DNA of 64,000 nt from Haemaphysalis longicornis (lineage: Eukaryota; Arthropoda; Arachnida; Ixodida; Ixodidae). The notes below the pieces were generated by a model. The model worked only from the letters and a program-made list of their open reading frames with translations. It did not search any database and had not been told where the DNA came from. Positions 60,501 to 64,000 of the stretch are shown one piece after another (the first letter of the stretch is position 1; the number at the start of each line of letters is the position of its first letter). The stretch covers positions 47,389,847 through 47,453,846 of the forward strand of contig CM023457.1 in assembly GCA_013339765.2 (NCBI GenBank). The letters run 5' to 3'. Both the position numbers and the translations under genes were made by a program.

Positions 60501-61600
60501 TTGATTAATCGGCTTGAGATAAGAGCGACCGTGTAACTTCATTCTTTGACGATTTCTTGTAGAATGTTGGTGGTGTGTCGGCCACGCCTTCACTGACAAT
60601 GGTCTGTATCCAAGCCAACATCTTTCACATTCCTAGGCATTCAAGAAAACGTTTCTCTTCATTTTTCTTTCTTGCCGGTTTGTGGAAAGTAATAACGCAT
60701 TTGAGTAGAGGACCAATTCTGATGGTGGCCTGCAGTCTAATGTCTGGCGAAAGTTATCCCTTTCTTTTTCTCTTGGCTTGCGTTCGCACTTCTGACTTAC
60801 TAACTTATAAGCCTAAATTTTTTCAATCGTCCATCACCATTATACACAAAATCTCTAACCTTTACGTATCAGTTTGAAGCTTTCATTCTTGAAGAGATAT
60901 CCTTCCTACACTTTACACATCTGCTTGTGTTGTCTTCCGTTTTTGTGTGTTTCTTGTCATCTCGAAGAAAGCATCTAAGTGTTATTTATCTTTTGTAATG
61001 CGCACAGCGACATCAAACGAGAGAAATGTGTTTGGTATTGTTTCGTTGTGTTGAATTCGCGCTTGTAACAAATTCAGAAGCCGCAGTCGTCTATTACCAA
61101 CATCGTTCGTCTTGAATCGAGTGTAGAGTTCTTTTGTGAGGCCTCCGGTTGTATACTGACTGGCTTATATCTCACCTGTACATATATATATTGAATGTTA
61201 ATTATTATAATTAGTGTGTTTAAACATAGCTGCATTGTGTGTGTAACGAAGACCATAGGTTTCCGCCGAGATATGTCGAGTTGTGCTTGTCATTATCGTT
61301 TCATCCCTCGTCGAAACGCGATGAATTTCGTTCATCGTTATCTCGTGTTTTGCATTTGTGCAGTGAAGAAGTCGCCGCCCTTCTTTCTTCTTGTTTTTTT
61401 TTTTTTTTTTTGCGCCGCCTTTCGAGTTGTCCGAATTTATTCTCCCTTTTATAGATTCGATTGATTAGGAATTTTCCGCTTCTTCACCGAGAAGTCTTTG
61501 CACCCTGTCTGCTTTACGCTATTACACAAATCTATATACAAAGAAATCAATATATGTGATACGTATTGACTGCTCAAAATAAAACAAAGACCAAATATGG
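57529..61600 (+). other. Probable 3' UTR (about 4.1 kb)
   Basis: No intron signals, SINE, LINE or MITE was recognised across this stretch, in contrast to the rest of the window, which suggests an exonic constraint. It carries T-rich tracts, a UGUACAUA Pumilio-type motif at 61177-61184, and a TGTACATT at 58470. The end is set by the AATAAA at 61578. That the whole stretch is one UTR is inference; an earlier site with a variant signal cannot be excluded. Confidence 0.5.
61578..61583 (+). terminator. Candidate polyadenylation signal AATAAA
   Basis: AATAAA within an A-rich context, followed after about 30 nt by a T-rich stretch (CTCCTTTCTTGATTT). It is the canonical hexamer I noticed downstream of the stop codon. 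Confidence 0.5.
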
Positions 61601-62620
61601 ATAACGCGATGACTCCTTTCTTGATTTAGCTGGACTCATCCATCCGCCCATAAATGGGCGTTCAGGTGAGTGGGGTACTCTTTTCATATCTAGCGTTAAC
61701 TTCGTTTCGGTTTACCTTGGCGTTTCAAATCGACAGTGTAGATTAATTTTGAGCAAACATTTTAATGAATATGCTGCCAATTCTAATAATGCAAGTGCGC
61801 TATCTTTGTGCATTGGTTCACTTTAAAATCTAAACTTCAGTTGCGCATACTTACCAGCTTGTCTTGGTAGCCCGTGAGGAATGGTTTAATTTTTCGATAC
61901 TCTAAGAGGAAGTGGGTTCGTATAAGGATGTGGTGGTTGGTAGGATATAATCCTTATTGTAGGGGCCACACGCGTAGTACAAGAACAGTCGACTCCATGC
62001 TGACTGCATTTGATTGCTGGTCACAGTCAACGCACCGGCAGTACTTGCTATTTTAGAAATGCGTCCCCAAAGTACCTGATGTGGGGTAAAGAACACAGGA
62101 CTAAGTGTATACAAAGCCACATCAATTCTAGTGGTGCGTGTTCTAGGATAATCAGCAGGCTAACGTAAGTAGCAATGTGCAGATTTTTAGGTCTCACTAA
62201 ATAACACTTTTTCGTATTTAAGGGCCTACAGCCGCTGGGTATTGAAGCGGGTGTATTGAGGTTCATATCAACCGCTAAAATATTAAGTATTTTTTCTGCA
62301 TGCTCGCGTGTTGCAAGATAAAAACGTCTTCACATGGTGAGACGTGTGGTCCTTGCAGGCAAGCCAGCTGTGCTTTGCTTGTAAGCCCTATTTTTGCAAC
62401 TTTATATAAGCACTCCACGCTAGCAAAGGGGACATTTAAAAAATTACTGCGGGTGTGCTTTGAACCACAGCGCTCGAGGTTCTCCTCTACTGCGTCCAAG
62501 TTGAGCGCTACCAAGCCCACGTAACACGGTAAAACGAGGTGTCCATGTACATTCTTGCATGGACAGCTACATTGTGAAGGTTTATAATTAGGTTTATAAT
62601 TTGTAACGTAAACTACGACG

Positions 62621-62666
62621 TTCGAATCAACGTTACTAGAATAAATTCTAGTAACGTTGGTTCGGA
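62621..62666. repeat. Long AT-rich hairpin downstream of the gene
   Basis: TTCGAATCAACGTTACTAGA with its near-complement TCTAGTAACGTTGGTTCGGAA across a 4-6 nt loop; one G-T type change and the end base differ. It lies about 1 kb past the probable poly(A) site. Confidence 0.85.
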
Positions 62667-62954
62667 AATGGGCGTCAAAATCGGAGGAAAACGCTCCCGC
62701 TTTTGCACAACTGCTCAAAGGGATCACCGTGGATGCACGTCTGCCTACATGGAACCCATGCCTTCTGGGAGCTGCCGTACGTGCGTGGCAGCATCTTGAG
62801 AAAACTTATTAATTGCCAGAGCGAATTCTTTCTACCTCACTTATATTTGTGATCTGCACGGCCGTCTGAACTCAGAATTGCTACACCACAAAGCCATCAT
62901 CATGACCACCTCCTCTCTTTTAACCAAGGGATGTGGGAAATTGTTTTCCCAAGC

Positions 62955-63260
62955 AAAGCAATAATTATAAGTAATTTAACGTCAAGTAAGTAAATGCAAA
63001 GTGATTCCAAGTAATAAACGTTCATCCGAATAAACTCTATGCAATAAAGCTAAGTGACCCAAAGTGGTTTCGTCTAACGAAGTGCAAGCGGTACCACGAA
63101 ATTTCAAGTAAATTGCGAGTTATTTTATCAGATTGCCAGCGGTTTCTCCTAGTTTTAGGTGATTTCCTAATAGTGATTACAAGTAACTCCATTCAATTGC
63201 CAGTAATGTTAACTAGTTACAAGAACTTTCCGTTCTTTACAAGTGGTTCTGGGATATCTG
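62955..63260. repeat. Degenerate CAAGTAATT-type short tandem array
   Basis: About a dozen variants of (C)AAGT(A/G)A(C/T)T are spread over 300 nt, e.g. CAAGTAAGT, CAAGTAATA, AAGTGATTC, CAAGTAAAT, CAAGTAACT and CAAGTGGTT. Spacing is irregular (about 15-30 nt). Confidence 0.5.
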
Positions 63261-64000
63261 CTACTAGCCAAGCAAGCTTCGCATTGTATCACTACGGCGT
63301 TCGGAGGTGATCGAGTGGCCGAGATACGGGCCTGGAAAGCTCGTACAAGTTTTGAGCCAACGTTTGCTGTGTGCTTCCCATATCTTTGCATACCTGGATC
63401 GTGAAGTTCTCGCTTCTCGCAGACTGTGAAGTTCAACTAGTTTTGGCCAAATTAATCAAGCAAAGAGAACTAGCAGTTGAAGTTCGCGGTCCTTCGTGGG
63501 ATCGCGGATTTTAATTTTTTGTTTACTTTCACGTATCAAATATTAAAGCTATTTTTTTGCGTAGCGGTTATTATTTTCATTCATCTTTAAAGCTTAAAAT
63601 ACACCACCAAGTTTTGAAGGCAGGGCATTCAAATTATCTCGGCAAAACAAACTTGACAGGATTACTTTTTATGTCGCTGGTAGCACACCAAACGCAACTT
63701 CTCTTTGCGCTCTGCTTTCCCGCCATTGGTCAAAGCTTGTATCCATCCGCCAACTTTCCCGCGCTTTTCGGCGTGCCTCATCTATTGTGCAGAAAACCGG
63801 TGAGCAGATATAATCCCTTGTTTTAAGAAGAAATACTGGCGTGCGACTTTGTAAACTAAAGCACTATGTGAATGAAGGTCGTTACACATTTGCTAACTTG
63901 TTTCCAGCCGCTGCTATCGACAGTTGCTGCTTTTAAAGAGCTTTGCAAGCTGTCGGCCCTTTAACAATGGACCTTTAAATCGTTGCTCATGTTGGCGCGA

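Larger units (their letters stand above)
61601..64000. other. Downstream flank, no recognised gene
   Basis: Holds the hairpin at 62621 and the degenerate array at 62955. A 150-codon minus-strand ORF (62275-62727, starting MIPLSSCAKAGAFSSDFDAH, Cys-rich) has no motif I can name; the hairpin lies within it. A GC-normal composition and absence of known repeats leave open a neighbouring exon. Confidence 0.4.

Overview
The window looks like nuclear DNA of a hard tick (Ixodida, probably a metastriate genus). It holds one clear gene with many small phase-consistent GT-AG exons inside long introns. Those introns carry a tRNA-headed SINE resembling the tick SINE family called Ruka, RTE-clade LINE 3' ends and many short inverted-repeat DNA elements. 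The species call is inference; the eukaryotic, repeat-rich character is directly visible.

The gene runs on the + strand from 4799 to 57528. It encodes a receptor-type protein tyrosine phosphatase that best fits the arthropod Ptp99A / vertebrate PTPRG-PTPRZ (R5) class. I could join 21 exons in one unbroken frame: 1116 residues plus a stop, missing only the N-terminus (signal peptide and any earlier domains), which should lie upstream. In order the protein has four fibronectin III domains (each split over two exons), a very short stalk, one membrane helix, an intact catalytic PTP domain D1 (WPD loop and [11 protein letters not shown]-loop), a Gly-rich linker, and a D2 domain with the catalytic Cys replaced by Asp and the P-loop Arg by Glu. 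A 3' UTR of about 4 kb, free of recognisable transposons, probably ends near an AATAAA at 61578.

Layout: 1-4798 is upstream or intronic sequence with a GC-rich candidate regulatory patch (about 1690-2270) and one MITE. 4923-26571 is a 21.6-kb intron filled with SINEs, MITEs, microsatellites and a possible 82-codon secretory ORF. 26572-38572 encodes the ectodomain, 42602-44654 the membrane helix and juxtamembrane segment, 45928-51435 D1, and 51953-57528 D2 and the C-terminus. 57529-61600 is the probable 3' UTR, and 61600-64000 is downstream sequence with a hairpin and a degenerate array but no recognised gene.

The most striking non-genic structure is in the last large intron: a 664-bp near-perfect foldback element bounded by TTAA, sitting inside a second inverted-repeat element bounded by TA. 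Two other DNA elements also sit inside pre-existing tandem repeats, and in one case a neighbouring repeat unit approximates the empty site. Two MITE families each have two full-length copies in opposite orientation within the window. No CRISPR, operon-like or otherwise obviously new enzymatic system was seen.
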